From contig JAPORB010000071.1 in NCBI GenBank assembly GCA_026710425.1, positions 1 to 41,510 of the forward strand: 41,510 bases of DNA, given 5' to 3'. The notes beneath the pieces were generated by a model, which saw only the letters and a list, made by a program, of their open reading frames with translations, ran no database searches and was not told the origin of the DNA. Shown here piece after piece: positions 25,764-38,259 of the stretch. Both the position numbers and the translations under genes were made by a program. Source of the DNA: Gammaproteobacteria bacterium (GTDB taxonomy: Bacteria; Pseudomonadota; Gammaproteobacteria; Pseudomonadales; Pseudohongiellaceae). The first letter of the stretch is position 1. The number at the start of each line of letters is the position of its first letter.

Positions 25764-26305
25764 TACCTTGACAAAACTTGCCTGTTCTTTCTTTTCAAGA
25801 GATTACTGTGTTTTGATTTATTGGCTGTTGAAAATTATCGGAATACCGATTCAGGAGGTTAGCGAAACACCATTCCCTTGTAAATGCTGAACTGAGTCTT
25901 GCAATTCCCACTTACCTTCAATATGAGTATTGATGAAGCCAAAAACATGCCAGATTCATCGAGATACTTAAATTTTTCTGTCTATTAGATCTAAATCCAT
26001 ATCAGGTAGTCTGAAATCAACAGGCCTGCTATTCTGCCTGGTCTTGATTATCAGATTGACCAGCTTGTTACGCTATACTTCCTTTATAGCTATAGCGGTA
26101 CTGCCAGCCAACTTCTGTTAGTGACCCTGAATTTCATACCAATCTGCTTTATTTCGAACCTCCCTACCGGTTTTTTGCTTATCAATCTAACCTTTCAGGC
26201 AAAAGAGAACACACTAGTAAGGGACTAGCAAGGGAAAAATGGCTAAAGAGCGCATTAAAGTGTTAACCTTATGTTACCTTTATACTCAAATTTGATGCGT
26301 TTACA

Positions 26306-26324
26306 GAGAATGACAATCATTACT
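26306..26324. promoter_or_regulatory. Fur-box-like sequence
   Basis: GAGAATGACAATCATTACT, about 15 of 19 matches to GATAATGATAATCATTATC including the central AATCATT. It is about 585 bp upstream of the DUF3450 gene with no gene between, so it could control that operon from a long leader, or an unrecognised transcript. Confidence 0.5.
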
Positions 26325-26574
26325 CAAGGAAAGTCTCTTTTCTATCTCGGTTGTTTACTTTTGGCCTGTTTATCTCGAATTTCTGATGATGTCTAATTTC
26401 GTTAATTCCGCACTGCTACAACCCGAGTTGGTTACACATACTCTGCTCTTGCCTAGGTTGATGCTAACACACCATCACCCAAGTTGCTTGCCTTGCAAAA
26501 TTACTGCCCCTGCAACTTGCCACTAAGTTGAAAGCCTATCACAAACTCTCTTACAGATTGAAACCCATGCAGAG

Positions 26575-26628
26575 AAAAAAAACAACAGGCAGTTACAGGT
26601 CCAGGGCAGCTGATGATGGGAACTGGCC
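26575..26628 (-). terminator. probable terminator after sucD
   Basis: Just after the sucD stop, GGCCAGTT can pair with AACTGCC (one bulged base, long inner loop), followed by TGTTG and then eight T on the minus strand. The T run is convincing and the stem is weak. Confidence 0.4.
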
Positions 26629-26636
26629 CGTCAGTC

Positions 26637-27512
26637 CTATGACCAGCCAGTGACTTCACCAAGTGCCCGACCAATATCCGCCAAACTGTCAACGGTTCTT
26701 GCCCCCGCTTCGGTCAGAGCAGCAATTTTCTCTTCTGCCGTACCCTTGCCCCCGGAAATTATCGCTCCCGCATGGCCCATACGTTTGCCTGGTGGTGCAG
26801 TTATACCCGCAATGTAAGCTACTACAGGCTTGCTGACATTATCTCTGATGTAGGCAGCTGCCTCTTCCTCGGCGGTTCCGCCAATTTCCCCGATCATTAC
26901 AATTGCCGCAGTTTCAGGATCAGACTCAAACAGGCTAAGAATATCGATAAAACTGGAACCCGCTATCGGATCACCACCAATACCCACGCAGGAAGATTGA
27001 CCAAAGCCGTAATCAGTAGTTTGCTTCACCGCCTCATAGGTGAGCGTACCACTGCGGGAGATGATCCCGACCTTTCCGGGCAAATGGATATGTCCTGGCA
27101 TAATGCCTATTTTACATTGCCCCGGAGTGATCACCCCCGGGCAATTGGGACCGATCAGCCTGGCTCTTGCCTGGTCACATCTCTCCTTGACCAACAGCAT
27201 GTCCAGAGTGGGAATACCTTCGGTAATGCATACAATCAATCGCAGACCGGCAGCAACAGCTTCCAGAATGGAGTCCTTGCAAAACGGTGCCGGTACATAA
27301 ATTACCGAGGCATCAGCCCCAGTCTCGATCACCGCCTCCTGGACCGTATTGAATACTGGCAGTCCAAGGTGTGTTTGTCCGCCTTTGCCCGGAGTAATGC
27401 CGCCCACAATGCGGGTACCATAGTCAATAGCCTGTTCACAGTGAAATGTACCCTGCGAACCAGTGAAACCTTGGCACAATACCCGTGTATCCTTGTCAAC
27501 CAGGATGCTCAT
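26637..27512 (-). CDS. sucD: succinyl-CoA synthetase alpha subunit
   Basis: Converts succinyl-CoA to succinate with ATP or GTP formation, together with SucC. 291 aa. CoA-binding N-terminal domain ([10 protein letters not shown]), ligase domain with [20 protein letters not shown], and the phosphohistidine in [18 protein letters not shown]. The ATG overlaps the sucC stop by 4 nt (ATGA), typical of coupling. It is the last gene of the TCA block. Confidence 0.97.
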   Translation of the reverse strand: MSILVDKDTRVLCQGFTGSQGTFHCEQAIDYGTRIVGGITPGKGGQTHLGLPVFNTVQEAVIETGADASVIYVPAPFCKDSILEAVAAGLRLIVCITEGIPTLDMLLVKERCDQARARLIGPNCPGVITPGQCKIGIMPGHIHLPGKVGIISRSGTLTYEAVKQTTDYGFGQSSCVGIGGDPIAGSSFIDILSLFESDPETAAIVMIGEIGGTAEEEAAAYIRDNVSKPVVAYIAGITAPPGKRMGHAGAIISGGKGTAEEKIAALTEAGARTVDSLADIGRALGEVTGWS

Positions 27513-28681
27513 GCTAAACCACCACCAGCAGCCGCAACCGCTTTCTGCGCAGCATCGGCGAGTGAGTCGGCCGCAATTATATTGAGACCGCTTTTTCCAA
27601 GCACCTCACGGCCCAACTCAGCATTGTTGCCTTCCAGTCTGACCACCACGGGAACCTTAACCCCGATTTCCTGCACCGCAGCAATGACCCCTTCTGCAAT
27701 CAAATCACAGCGCACGATGCCACCAAAAATATTGACCAACACAGCAGCCACCGAATCATCGGAAAGAATGATCTTGAAGGCTTCGGCAACTCGTTCTTTA
27801 GTGGCACTGCCACCCACATCCAGAAAATTGGCTGGACTGCCGCCATGCAGTTGCACAATGTCCATAGTCCCCATGGCTAAACCGGCACCATTGACCATAC
27901 ACCCAATGTTGCCATCAAGAGCCACATAATTGAGATCCCAGCCTGCAGCTTCGGCTTCCCTTGCATCCGTCTGAGTTGGATCCTGCATCTCTCTAAGCTG
28001 TGGTTGGCGATAAAGCGCATTACCATCAATATTGATCTTGCCATCAAGACATAGCAGGTTGCCCTCTGCTGTGATGACTAGCGGATTGATCTCAAGCAGT
28101 GCCAGATCCCGCTCCTCAAACAATCGTGCCAAGCCCAGGAACAGGGCCGTGAACTGTTTAACCTGATCACCGGCCAGACCCAGCCTGAAGGCCATTTCCC
28201 TAGCCTGGAACGGTTGAGCTCCAGTCAGTGGGTTGATGGCAGTCCGCAGAATCTTCTCCGGCGAATCGGCTGCCACCTTTTCAATTTCAACGCCGCCCTC
28301 GACAGAAGCCATAAATACCACTCTCCGGGTCGAACGATCAACCACCGCACCGAGATACAGCTCGCTGGCGATTTCCGAGCATTCCTCGACCAAAATCTTG
28401 CTCACTGGCTGACCTGCTGCATCAGTCTGGTAAGTCACCAGATTTTTGCCCAGCATAGATTCAGCAAATTCACCAACGGCGGCTGCAGAATCGACTACTT
28501 TGACACCACCAGCCTTGCCGCGGCCACCAGCATGCACCTGAGCTTTGACCACCCATTTATCACCAGCGAGTTTCGCGACAGCCGCTGCAGCCTGTTCTGC
28601 CGTATCCACAGCTATGCCGCAGGCAACCGGTAACCCATAGTCGGCAAACAGCTGCTTGGCCTGGTATTCGTGTAGGTTCAT
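27509..28681 (-). CDS. sucC: succinyl-CoA synthetase beta subunit
   Basis: 390 aa (E. coli 388). N-terminal ATP-grasp domain beginning [12 protein letters not shown], with [18 protein letters not shown] (nucleotide binding), LEINPLV (metal binding) and the C-terminal ligase segment [14 protein letters not shown]. It binds nucleotide and gives substrate specificity to the alpha-beta enzyme. A 170-bp gap separates it from lpd and may hold its own promoter. Confidence 0.97.
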   Translation of the reverse strand: MNLHEYQAKQLFADYGLPVACGIAVDTAEQAAAAVAKLAGDKWVVKAQVHAGGRGKAGGVKVVDSAAAVGEFAESMLGKNLVTYQTDAAGQPVSKILVEECSEIASELYLGAVVDRSTRRVVFMASVEGGVEIEKVAADSPEKILRTAINPLTGAQPFQAREMAFRLGLAGDQVKQFTALFLGLARLFEERDLALLEINPLVITAEGNLLCLDGKINIDGNALYRQPQLREMQDPTQTDAREAEAAGWDLNYVALDGNIGCMVNGAGLAMGTMDIVQLHGGSPANFLDVGGSATKERVAEAFKIILSDDSVAAVLVNIFGGIVRCDLIAEGVIAAVQEIGVKVPVVVRLEGNNAELGREVLGKSGLNIIAADSLADAAQKAVAAAGGGLA

Positions 28682-28731
28682 CGCACAATATTTCCTTCTT
28701 CGTTGTCCATAAGAGTGTCAGCCCCAAGATC

Positions 28732-28788
28732 CAGATGCATGCATCTGAACACTTTAGGTATGGTAGGTATTATATAGCCTCTTGAGGC
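28732..28788 (-). promoter_or_regulatory. 16-bp palindrome and -10-like box upstream of sucC
   Basis: CAGATGCATGCATCTG at 28732-28747 is a perfect palindrome about 50 bp before sucC. On the minus strand TATAAT (28769-28774) lies just upstream of it and GCCTC/GAGGC arms lie at 28777-28788. No good -35 box is present. It could be an internal promoter with an operator. Confidence 0.35.
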
Positions 28789-28851
28789 AGTCGAAGCATT
28801 AATGCCCGAATTTTCTATCCTTGAAAGTGGGATGTGGATGATTGGAACTGC

Positions 28852-30574
<1,723 letters not shown>

Positions 30575-30591
30575 TACCCCGCCTCTGCCCT

Positions 30592-31848
30592 CTAGATTTC
30601 CAGTATCAGCCGGGTGGGTTCTTCGATCAAATCCTTGATGGTTACGAGAAACTGCACGGCTTCCTTGCCGTCAATCATGCGATGGTCGTAGGATAATGCC
30701 AGATACATCATCGGCCGTATTTTTACCTCGCCCTCTACCGCCACTGGGCGATCCTGTATTTTATGCATACCGAGTATGGCTGTTTGCGGCGGATTCAGTA
30801 TGGGCGTGGAAAGTAGAGAGCCAAATACCCCGCCATTTGAAATTGTGAAGGTGCCGCCAGTCATTTCCTCAATGGCAAGTTTACCGTCTTTCGCCTTTTC
30901 ACCGAAATTGCGCACTTCTTTTTCTATCTTGGCAAGGCCCATACTGTCGGCATTGCGTAGCACCGGAACCACCAGTCCGCGTGGCGAGGACACGGCGACC
31001 CCGATGTCCTGATAGCCATGATAGACAATGTCATTGCCATCAATGGAGGCATTCACGGCTGGGAATCGCTTCAATGCCTCAATGGCTGCTCGCACAAAGA
31101 AAGACATAAATCCAAGACGAACCCCATCATGAATCCGTTCAAATTCTTCCCGATAGCGTGTTCGTATGGCCATGACTGGCCCCATGTTGACTTCATTGAA
31201 GGTGGTTAGCATGGCGGTAGACTGCTTTGCCTGTAGCAGTCGCTCGGCGACCTTAGCGCGCAACCTGCTCATCGGAACCCGCTCTTCAATACGGCCGCTA
31301 GGGCTTCCGATCGGTCTGGAAGATACCATAGCTGGCTCTGAGTCCGGAACAAACGCAGTTGTGGATGTGGTTGGCTTGTCCAGATATCTGAGCACATCCT
31401 CCTTGGTGATACGCCCATCCTTACCACTTCCCGCCAAATGATTAGTGTCGACCTGGTTCTCCTCAACCAGCTTGCGAGCTGCTGGGCTCATAATTGGCGA
31501 ATCGGGCGAGGGCATTTCGGATGCCTCCTCAGCAGTCACTGAGACAGTTTCAGCGGTCGTCGCCGTTGCGCTCTCATCGCCCGTAGCACCCTCAGCTGTC
31601 GCTACTGTCTGGCCGGGTTCCATAACACCAATGGATTCATTGCTCGTTATGGTGTCACCTGCATTTCTGAGGATTTCCTTGAGCGTACCGGTGCCCGGTG
31701 CCACCACTTCAATCACCACTTTGTCGGTTTCAATATCCACCAATAGCTCGTCACGGGTGACGACATCACCGACATTCTTGTACCAGGTCGCAATGGTACC
31801 GTCAGGTACCGACTCTGGCAGGGTTGGAGCTTTAATTTTTATAGTCAT
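30592..31848 (-). CDS. sucB: dihydrolipoyl succinyltransferase, E2 of 2-oxoglutarate dehydrogenase
   Basis: 418 aa. One N-terminal lipoyl domain with the attachment lysine K43 in [10 protein letters not shown], an Ala/Thr/Glu-rich linker, a peripheral-subunit-binding domain (about 118-156, [10 protein letters not shown] and GRITKEDVL), and a catalytic domain ending in [16 protein letters not shown] with the active-site histidine. It forms the core of the complex with SucA and Lpd. It lies 32 bp after sucA; the MITE starts 15 bp after its stop. Confidence 0.97.
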   Translation of the reverse strand: MTIKIKAPTLPESVPDGTIATWYKNVGDVVTRDELLVDIETDKVVIEVVAPGTGTLKEILRNAGDTITSNESIGVMEPGQTVATAEGATGDESATATTAETVSVTAEEASEMPSPDSPIMSPAARKLVEENQVDTNHLAGSGKDGRITKEDVLRYLDKPTTSTTAFVPDSEPAMVSSRPIGSPSGRIEERVPMSRLRAKVAERLLQAKQSTAMLTTFNEVNMGPVMAIRTRYREEFERIHDGVRLGFMSFFVRAAIEALKRFPAVNASIDGNDIVYHGYQDIGVAVSSPRGLVVPVLRNADSMGLAKIEKEVRNFGEKAKDGKLAIEEMTGGTFTISNGGVFGSLLSTPILNPPQTAILGMHKIQDRPVAVEGEVKIRPMMYLALSYDHRMIDGKEAVQFLVTIKDLIEEPTRLILEI

Positions 31849-31880
31849 GGTTAGTCCTGCGGTCAGCTTTTAATACCGGA

Positions 31881-34724
31881 TCAGTTGCCAGGCTGGCCAA
31901 GTGCCTCATCAATAAACTGCTGTTGCTGGGCCATGTGGAGGGCAGGGTAACCAGCTGCAGCAGCTGCTGATGCCTCCCGCCCTGCATAACCCAAACGCAA
32001 TTTTGGAAAATGCTCTGCTATGCTGCGCTTGATATTGTGCTGGATAGAATACCAGGCCCCCTGGTTCATGGGTTCCTCTTGACACCATAAAATTTCCCTA
32101 ACTCCGGTATACAACAGCAGGCAATCCTTAACATGCTCATGTGGAAAAGGATACAACTGCTCAAGTCTTATGATGGCAATGTCCTCTATTTGTCGGTTTC
32201 GGCGTTCAGTACGCAGATCGTAATAGACCTTGCCACTACAGATTATAAGTTTGCGTACCTTGTTCCTATTGATGTCATCGGTTTCGTCAATGACCACCTG
32301 GAAGCTGCCCTGAGCAAGATCTTCCAGACTGCTCACAGTCTCCTTGTGCCTGAGCAGTGATTTGGGGGACATGACAATCAGCGGTTTGCGCATTGGGCAC
32401 AATACTTGCTTTCTCAGCAGGTGAAAAATCTGGGCAGAGGTTGTTGGCAGGCAAACCTGTATATTGTGTTCCGCACACAGTTGCAGGAATCGCTCCAGTC
32501 TGGCCGAAGAGTGTTCCGGCCCCTGTCCTTCGTAGCCATGAGGCAACAGCAGCGTTAATCCGCACAGACGTTGCCACTTATGTTCACCGCTGGTGATGAA
32601 TTGATCAATAACCACCTGAGCCGAGTTGGCAAAGTCACCAAATTGTGCTTCCCAAATGACGAGGGCGTTGGGCATGGTGGTTGCGTAACCATACTCAAAG
32701 GCCAGCACGGCCTCCTCTGATAGCAATGAATCGTAAATTGAGAACTTGCTTTGGTCAGCTGCCAGCTGCTGCAACGGCACGAATGCTTCTGCCGTTTCAT
32801 GATCATGAATCACAGCATGGCGATGTGAGAAAGTGCCTCGCCCCACATCCTGCCCCGTAATTCGTACAGCATTTCCGCTGGTAAGTACGGTGGCGTAAGC
32901 CAGTGTTTCGGCCATTCCCCAGTCACAGGGTATGTCTCCAGCAGCCATCCTGGTACGGTCGTCATAAACCTTTTTGACTTGTCTCTGTAAGGTAAGTTTG
33001 GGGGGTAGTTCCACCAGTTTTTTGGCCAGCAGCCTGAGATTCTTCAATGGCAACGAGGTGTTGAAGTATGGACTCCAGGAATGACCAATATAGGGACTCC
33101 AGTCCACAAACAATTCAACCAACGGATCCTTGACCAAGCTCTGTACCACATGTTCACCAGTGTCCAGCGCATTACGATAGCTGGTGTTGAGTTCATCCGA
33201 GTCCTGCAGACTCATCACTCCAGTTTTTGCCAGCTTTTCAGCATAAAGAACCCGGGTGGTTGGATGTTTTCTGATTTTTGCATACATCTGTGGCTGGGTG
33301 GCCGAGGGCTCATCCGTTTCATTATGGCCACGTCTTCGATAGCAGATCAGATCAATCACCACGTCCTTTCTGAAATCGTTACGAAAATCCAGTGCCAGCT
33401 GCGTAACAAAAAGTACGGCCTCTGGATCGTCGGCATTCACATGAAATATTGGTGCCTGCACCATTCGTGCCACATCCGTACAATACTCAGTTGATCGGGC
33501 ATCCTCCCTTCGCGATGTGGTGAATCCCACCTGGTTGTTAATGATAATGTGAACCGTGCCACCCGTGGTGTAGGCACGGGTTTGGGACATCTGCAAGATT
33601 TCCATTACCACACCCTGACCGGCAAAGGCTGCATCGCCGTGGACAATGATGGGAAGTACTTGCTCGCCTCTGATGTCCTTGCGACGTGACTGTCTGGCGC
33701 GAACAGAGCCTTCTACTACAGGTGACACGATTTCCAGGTGGGATGGATTAAAAGCCAGAGCCATATGCAGTTCACCACCTGCGGTCATAATGTTGGATGA
33801 AAATCCCTGATGGTACTTAACGTCGCCGGAGCTGGTATATTTTGCCTTGCCTTCGAATTCATCAAACAAATCTACCGGGTTCTTGCCAAGGATATTCACC
33901 AGCACATTGAGCCGTCCCCGATGTGCCATACCCAATACAATCTCCTTGGCACCATGACTGCCCGCTCGTTGCACCAGCTCATCCAGTGCCGGGATCAGAC
34001 TTTCTCCCCCCTCCAGCCCAAATCGCTTGGTACCCGGATACTTCGCATCCAGATGTTTTTCCAGCCCTTCGGCAGCGGTAAGTTTTTTGAGCAGGTGTTT
34101 CTTTACTTCATTGTCAAAAACAGGGAATCCATCATTACTCTCAATACGGTGTTGTATCCATTGCTTTTCTTCAAGGTTGACTATATGCATAAACTCATAG
34201 CCAACAGAGTTGCAGTAGATTCTTTCCAGCGTATCGACAATCTCAAATAGCGTGGTTTTTTTCTTGCTGATGAATAATGAACCAGTCTGGAACACTGTGG
34301 GGTAGTCAATCGGGGCAAGTTCATGAAACTCCAGATCAAGGTCCGGAACCCGCTCCCGGTGCATCAAGTCCAAGGGATCCAGTTTGGCTTTTTGATGTCC
34401 GCGTACACGGTAGGAGCTTATCAGCTGCAGTACATCGACCTGTTTTTGTTCATGCTCTGAGTTGACAATATCCTCATTACTGAAGACTTGTGCATAGTGG
34501 CTGACCCTGCCGAGTGCCTTGAAGCCCTTCCTGATTTCGGCATGGGAGACTTCCTGACTGTCCTTGCCATTGGCTGGGGGCAGGTTGGCAAAAAACTGCT
34601 GCCATTCGTTAGGAACCGAACTGGGATCGGACAAGTAACGCTCGTACATACCCTCCACATACTCGGCGTTGACACCAGAAAGGTGTCCGGTACGCCACAT
34701 TGTTTCCATTATGCCAGGCTGCAT
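31881..34724 (-). CDS. sucA: 2-oxoglutarate dehydrogenase E1
   Basis: Thiamine-diphosphate enzyme that decarboxylates 2-oxoglutarate and passes the succinyl group to the lipoyl arm of SucB. 947 aa (E. coli 933). N-terminal segment WRTGHLSGVNAEYVEGMYE, ThDP region with GMAHRGRLNVLVN, HGDAAFAGQGVV and IINNQVGFTTS, and the C-terminal transketolase-like half with GQDVGRGTFSHRHAV and LPHGYEGQGPEHSSAR. GAGGGTG lies 7-8 nt before the ATG. It lies 113 bp after sdhB. Confidence 0.97.
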   Translation of the reverse strand: MQPGIMETMWRTGHLSGVNAEYVEGMYERYLSDPSSVPNEWQQFFANLPPANGKDSQEVSHAEIRKGFKALGRVSHYAQVFSNEDIVNSEHEQKQVDVLQLISSYRVRGHQKAKLDPLDLMHRERVPDLDLEFHELAPIDYPTVFQTGSLFISKKKTTLFEIVDTLERIYCNSVGYEFMHIVNLEEKQWIQHRIESNDGFPVFDNEVKKHLLKKLTAAEGLEKHLDAKYPGTKRFGLEGGESLIPALDELVQRAGSHGAKEIVLGMAHRGRLNVLVNILGKNPVDLFDEFEGKAKYTSSGDVKYHQGFSSNIMTAGGELHMALAFNPSHLEIVSPVVEGSVRARQSRRKDIRGEQVLPIIVHGDAAFAGQGVVMEILQMSQTRAYTTGGTVHIIINNQVGFTTSRREDARSTEYCTDVARMVQAPIFHVNADDPEAVLFVTQLALDFRNDFRKDVVIDLICYRRRGHNETDEPSATQPQMYAKIRKHPTTRVLYAEKLAKTGVMSLQDSDELNTSYRNALDTGEHVVQSLVKDPLVELFVDWSPYIGHSWSPYFNTSLPLKNLRLLAKKLVELPPKLTLQRQVKKVYDDRTRMAAGDIPCDWGMAETLAYATVLTSGNAVRITGQDVGRGTFSHRHAVIHDHETAEAFVPLQQLAADQSKFSIYDSLLSEEAVLAFEYGYATTMPNALVIWEAQFGDFANSAQVVIDQFITSGEHKWQRLCGLTLLLPHGYEGQGPEHSSARLERFLQLCAEHNIQVCLPTTSAQIFHLLRKQVLCPMRKPLIVMSPKSLLRHKETVSSLEDLAQGSFQVVIDETDDINRNKVRKLIICSGKVYYDLRTERRNRQIEDIAIIRLEQLYPFPHEHVKDCLLLYTGVREILWCQEEPMNQGAWYSIQHNIKRSIAEHFPKLRLGYAGREASAAAAAGYPALHMAQQQQFIDEALGQPGN

Positions 34725-34837
34725 AACAACACCCTCAACTCAGTCTCGCTCTTTCTAGTGGCCAGCATACATACCGGCAGTCATCAGTGTGAACCGGCAA
34801 CCGTGTGAGACAGATTTGGACATACAATCGCATCGCT

Positions 34838-35551
34838 TTAATTCCCATCTGCGCTGGAGAGGAGCATGGACCTAATATGACCAATAGCCCGAGTCGGGTT
34901 TAGCCCTTTGGGGCAAACCGAGACACAATTCATAATACCCCGACAGCGAAACACACTAAACGGGTCACTCAGCATTGATAATCTCTCCTGGGTTTCCGTG
35001 TCGCGGCTATCTGCCAGAAAACGGTAGGCCTGCAACAGTCCAGCTGGACCAATGAATTTGTCGGGGTTCCACCAAAAAGACGGACAGCTGGTGCTGCAAC
35101 AGGCACACAGGATACATTCGTAAAGACCATCCAGCTTCGCGCGCTCCTCAGGCAACTGCAATCTTTCCTTGGCTGGTTCCGGGTTGTTGTTGATCAGATA
35201 TGGTCTAACTTTTTCAAATTGCTGGTAAAAAGTGGACATGTCCACCACCAAGTCTCTGATTACTGGCAGACCGGGCAAGGGCCTCAATACCAGCTTGTTG
35301 GCGGATCCCCCCAAACTGGAAATAGGCGTAATACAGGCCAAACCGTTGGTCCCATTGATATTCATCCCATCAGAACCGCATACGCCCTCACGACAGGAAC
35401 GACGATAGGCAACCGAAGCATCCTGCTCTTTCACCAGTGCCAGCACATCTAGCACCATCAAATCCTTGCCCGTGGCAATCTCTACTTCGTAGTCCTGCAT
35501 GGAAGGCTGTTTGTCTGTTTCCGGATTATACCGGTAAATGCTGATTAACAC
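34838..35551 (-). CDS. sdhB: succinate dehydrogenase iron-sulfur subunit
   Basis: 237 aa. Carries electrons from FAD to the quinone site through three clusters: 2Fe-2S cysteines in SCREGVCGSDGMNINGTNG, 4Fe-4S in CILCACCSTSCP and 3Fe-4S in CRGIMNCVSVCPKGLNP. Start is GTG at 35551 with AGAGA upstream. An unusual 180-bp gap separates it from sdhA; a 61-codon frame there has no family support. Confidence 0.97.
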   Translation of the reverse strand: MLISIYRYNPETDKQPSMQDYEVEIATGKDLMVLDVLALVKEQDASVAYRRSCREGVCGSDGMNINGTNGLACITPISSLGGSANKLVLRPLPGLPVIRDLVVDMSTFYQQFEKVRPYLINNNPEPAKERLQLPEERAKLDGLYECILCACCSTSCPSFWWNPDKFIGPAGLLQAYRFLADSRDTETQERLSMLSDPFSVFRCRGIMNCVSVCPKGLNPTRAIGHIRSMLLSSADGN

Positions 35552-35731
35552 TGTTATCTCTTAGTACCCGGTTACTTGTTTTTAAGTATCGTTCTGAAGT
35601 CGCAACACCACCATTGCCTGGCTTGGGGTTCCTGAGCCCTCGGCTGTGACCTGCCAGACTTGGAAATTCCGTCTCATTACTTGTGTTATTTCTGACTTTT
35701 CGGTTGTCCACTACACTGTACTTTGAATTGA

Positions 35732-37504
35732 TTAATAGACTCTTTCCTTTGGCTCAAAAGTATCCACCTGTTTTGGGGAAAAATTCACCTGGCGTCTGCC
35801 GACTGTCCCATCCAGAGGGAAATAAAGCGAATGACACAACCAGCGATCATCATCTCTTTTGCGATAATCGTCACGTGCATGTGCTCCCCGGCTCTCATCG
35901 CGGCCTTCCGCTGCTATGGCAGTTGCTTCGGCCACCAGGTATAGATTCTCCAGTTCCAGGGCTTCTATGCGTGCCGTATTGAAGGTGTTGCTTTTGTCCC
36001 TCAGATGCAAGTTGCCGAGTCTTTCACGCACGTCCTGCAACTTTTGAATACCTTCCTGCATCAGATCGCCCTTGCGGAATACACCAAAATGATTTTGCAT
36101 GATTTCCTGCAGCTCGGCTCGCAGAACTGGTACCGTCTCCCCGGTAGTGGATTCATTAAGCTTAACCAGTCGCTGCATCGCCCTATCGGTATCATCTTGC
36201 GATGCCTGTCGCTGTTCCAAGCCCTGCCCCAGCATTTCCTCGATCTGCTTACCAGCGGCCCGGCCAAATACCACCAGATCCAGCAGGCTGTTGCCACCAA
36301 GCCGGTTTGCACCATGCACGGAGACACAGGCGACTTCACCCACAGCAAACAGCCCCGGAATAATCTCGTCTTCACCTTGAGCATTGCGGGTAAGGGCCTG
36401 CCCTTGAATAGTTGTGGGGATACCGCCCATCATGTAGTGACAGGTGGGGATGACCGGAATAGGCTCCTTGATTGGGTCAACATGTGCGAAGGTACGTGAA
36501 AGTTCAAGTATACCGGGTAGTTTAGCATTCAGTGTGTCTTTTCCCAGATGATCCAGCTTTAACATGACGTGATCGGCCCGCTCGCCACAACCCCGGCCCT
36601 GCAGGATTTCCAGCATCATGGAACGGGCGACCACATCCCGACCCGCCAGATCCTTGGCATTTGGCGCATAGCGTTCCATAAAGCGTTCGCCGCTATTGTT
36701 AACCAGGTAACCTCCCTCACCGCGGCAACCTTCGGTAACAAGTGTCCCGGCACCGTAAATTCCGGTGGGGTGGAACTGCCACATCTCCATATCCTGCATA
36801 GGATAGCCGGCTCGCAGGGCCATACCCACTCCATCGCCGGTATTGATCAGGGCGTTGGTTGTTGAAGCATAAATTCTGCCGGCCCCGCCAGTAGCTAACA
36901 CGGTGGCTTTCGATTCAATGAAAGCGGTTTCACCGGTCTCGATACAGATCGCAATCACACCGGCTACAGCGTCATCCTGATTCTTCACCAGATCCACGGC
37001 ATACCATTCACTAAGAAACACCGTGTTGTTTTTCAGATTGCCTTGATACAAGGCATGCAGCAGTGCGTGGCCGGTACGGTCTGCAGCTGCACAGGTGCGT
37101 GCAGCCTGACCTCCCTCGCCAAAATTTTTTGACTGCCCCCCAAACGGTCGCTGATAGATCCGACCGCTTTCAGTGCGCGAGAATGGTAAGCCCATATGCT
37201 CCAGTTCGAAAACTGTCTGAGGCCCTTCATAACACATGTATTCAATCGCATCTTGGTCCCCGATGTAGTCAGATCCCTTGACTGTGTCATACATATGCCA
37301 GCGCCAATCATCATCAGGGTCGGCACTGCCAATGGCACATGTAATTCCCCCTTGTGCGGAAACGGTATGGGAGCGAGTTGGGAATACCTTGGAAAGGACG
37401 GCTGTTTTATAGCCTGATTGCGCCAGTTGCAATGACGCACGCAATCCGGCACCACCGCCCCCCACGATAACGGCATCAAACTTCAGAGTACGGATTTTGG
37501 TCAT
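35732..37504 (-). CDS. sdhA: succinate dehydrogenase flavoprotein subunit
   Basis: 590 aa (E. coli 588). Oxidises succinate to fumarate with covalently bound FAD. FAD-binding [15 protein letters not shown], the flavin-linked histidine in [14 protein letters not shown], substrate-binding QFHPTGIYG and [11 protein letters not shown], and the catalytic arginine in [11 protein letters not shown]. It begins directly after the sdhD stop. Confidence 0.98.
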   Translation of the reverse strand: MTKIRTLKFDAVIVGGGGAGLRASLQLAQSGYKTAVLSKVFPTRSHTVSAQGGITCAIGSADPDDDWRWHMYDTVKGSDYIGDQDAIEYMCYEGPQTVFELEHMGLPFSRTESGRIYQRPFGGQSKNFGEGGQAARTCAAADRTGHALLHALYQGNLKNNTVFLSEWYAVDLVKNQDDAVAGVIAICIETGETAFIESKATVLATGGAGRIYASTTNALINTGDGVGMALRAGYPMQDMEMWQFHPTGIYGAGTLVTEGCRGEGGYLVNNSGERFMERYAPNAKDLAGRDVVARSMMLEILQGRGCGERADHVMLKLDHLGKDTLNAKLPGILELSRTFAHVDPIKEPIPVIPTCHYMMGGIPTTIQGQALTRNAQGEDEIIPGLFAVGEVACVSVHGANRLGGNSLLDLVVFGRAAGKQIEEMLGQGLEQRQASQDDTDRAMQRLVKLNESTTGETVPVLRAELQEIMQNHFGVFRKGDLMQEGIQKLQDVRERLGNLHLRDKSNTFNTARIEALELENLYLVAEATAIAAEGRDESRGAHARDDYRKRDDDRWLCHSLYFPLDGTVGRRQVNFSPKQVDTFEPKERVY

Positions 37505-37864
37505 TTAGTTGCTCCAGAAAATCTGGATGCCCCAAGTTAGATATAGAACTATTAATAATACACAGAGCACCTGGTAAATCCGTCGGATACTTGGGGCCAT
37601 TTGGCCCAGCTGGCGGGTAGTTAGGTAATCGGTGCCTATGGTCCACATGCCGATCCAGCCATGTGCACATAGTGCAGCCAGTGTGAGCAGGCTGAAAAGG
37701 CGCATGGGCAGTGGTTCAAATAATGCCCGCCACTGCTCGTAACCTATGGTTGGTTGCATTAGTATGCCCACCATGAGGGTCAGTACCCAAGCGGCCAAAA
37801 TAACTGCTGTTACTCGTTGAATCAGCCAATCCGAAACTCCGGAACGCCATAGTCTGTTTACCAT
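37505..37864 (-). CDS. sdhD: succinate dehydrogenase membrane anchor subunit
   Basis: 119 aa from the ATG at 37864, 2 nt after the sdhC stop; a TTG three codons earlier would overlap sdhC. Three predicted membrane segments, with a likely heme b histidine in LCAHGWIGMWTIGTDY. N-terminal RSGVSDWLIQR matches the family pattern. It helps form the quinone site. Confidence 0.94.
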   Translation of the reverse strand: MVNRLWRSGVSDWLIQRVTAVILAAWVLTLMVGILMQPTIGYEQWRALFEPLPMRLFSLLTLAALCAHGWIGMWTIGTDYLTTRQLGQMAPSIRRIYQVLCVLLIVLYLTWGIQIFWSN

Positions 37865-37866
37865 GC

Positions 37867-38259
37867 CTACCAAAGCCAGATGCCTCCTAATACACTGGCT
37901 AGGATTGCCAGTCCCAAGGTGACGGAGGCACCGGTTTTTGCCCCTTGCTTAGACTCTCCTATACCCCAATCAAGTAGCAGATGTTTAGCCCCGGCTATCA
38001 GGTGGTACAGCAAGGCAGATAACAATAACCACAGAATCAACCTGATCAGCAGTGAGTTGAGCATGGCCCTCACACTTTCGAATCCGGCTTGTGATTCAAG
38101 GGAGACATTTAACAGGTAGAGTAAGATCGCAATACCGAAGAATAAAGCCATCCCCGAAATGCGATGAAGAATGGAGGCAATGGCCGCCAACGGAAATCGG
38201 ATGGTGGTCAGCTGCAGGTTTACAGGTCGCTCGTCTTTCACTGGACTGGAGTTATGCAT
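37867..38259 (-). CDS. sdhC: succinate dehydrogenase cytochrome b556 subunit
   Basis: 130 aa from the ATG at 38259 (E. coli 129); a TTG 16 codons upstream extends the frame without family support. Conserved ERPVNLQLTTIRFPLAAIAS, then SILHRISG (quinone site serine and arginine) and YHLIAGAKHLLLDWG with the heme ligand histidine. Three membrane helices. It is the first gene of the sdhCDAB-suc block. Confidence 0.95.
   Translation of the reverse strand: MHNSSPVKDERPVNLQLTTIRFPLAAIASILHRISGMALFFGIAILLYLLNVSLESQAGFESVRAMLNSLLIRLILWLLLSALLYHLIAGAKHLLLDWGIGESKQGAKTGASVTLGLAILASVLGGIWLW

Larger units (their letters stand above)
25722..26636. other. 915-bp gene-free stretch between the TonB operon and sucD
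   Basis: No frame here has family features on either strand. It contains a Fur-like half site near 25750, an ATCGG/CCGAT hairpin near 25839-25852, a better Fur-like site at 26306-26324, and a probable terminator of sucD at 26575-26628. The length is unusual next to the tight spacing elsewhere; an unannotated small RNA or decayed gene is possible. Confidence 0.6.

Noticed and set aside
26772..27929. Long plus-strand open frame (385 codons) antisense to sucD and sucC
   Set aside because: It lies opposite two clear genes, has no family features and no ribosome binding site, and is explained by the codon pattern of sucCD.
35526..35711. 61-codon frame in the sdhA-sdhB gap
   Set aside because: It overlaps the sdhB start and has no recognisable features; the 180-bp gap is odd, but nothing supports a gene.
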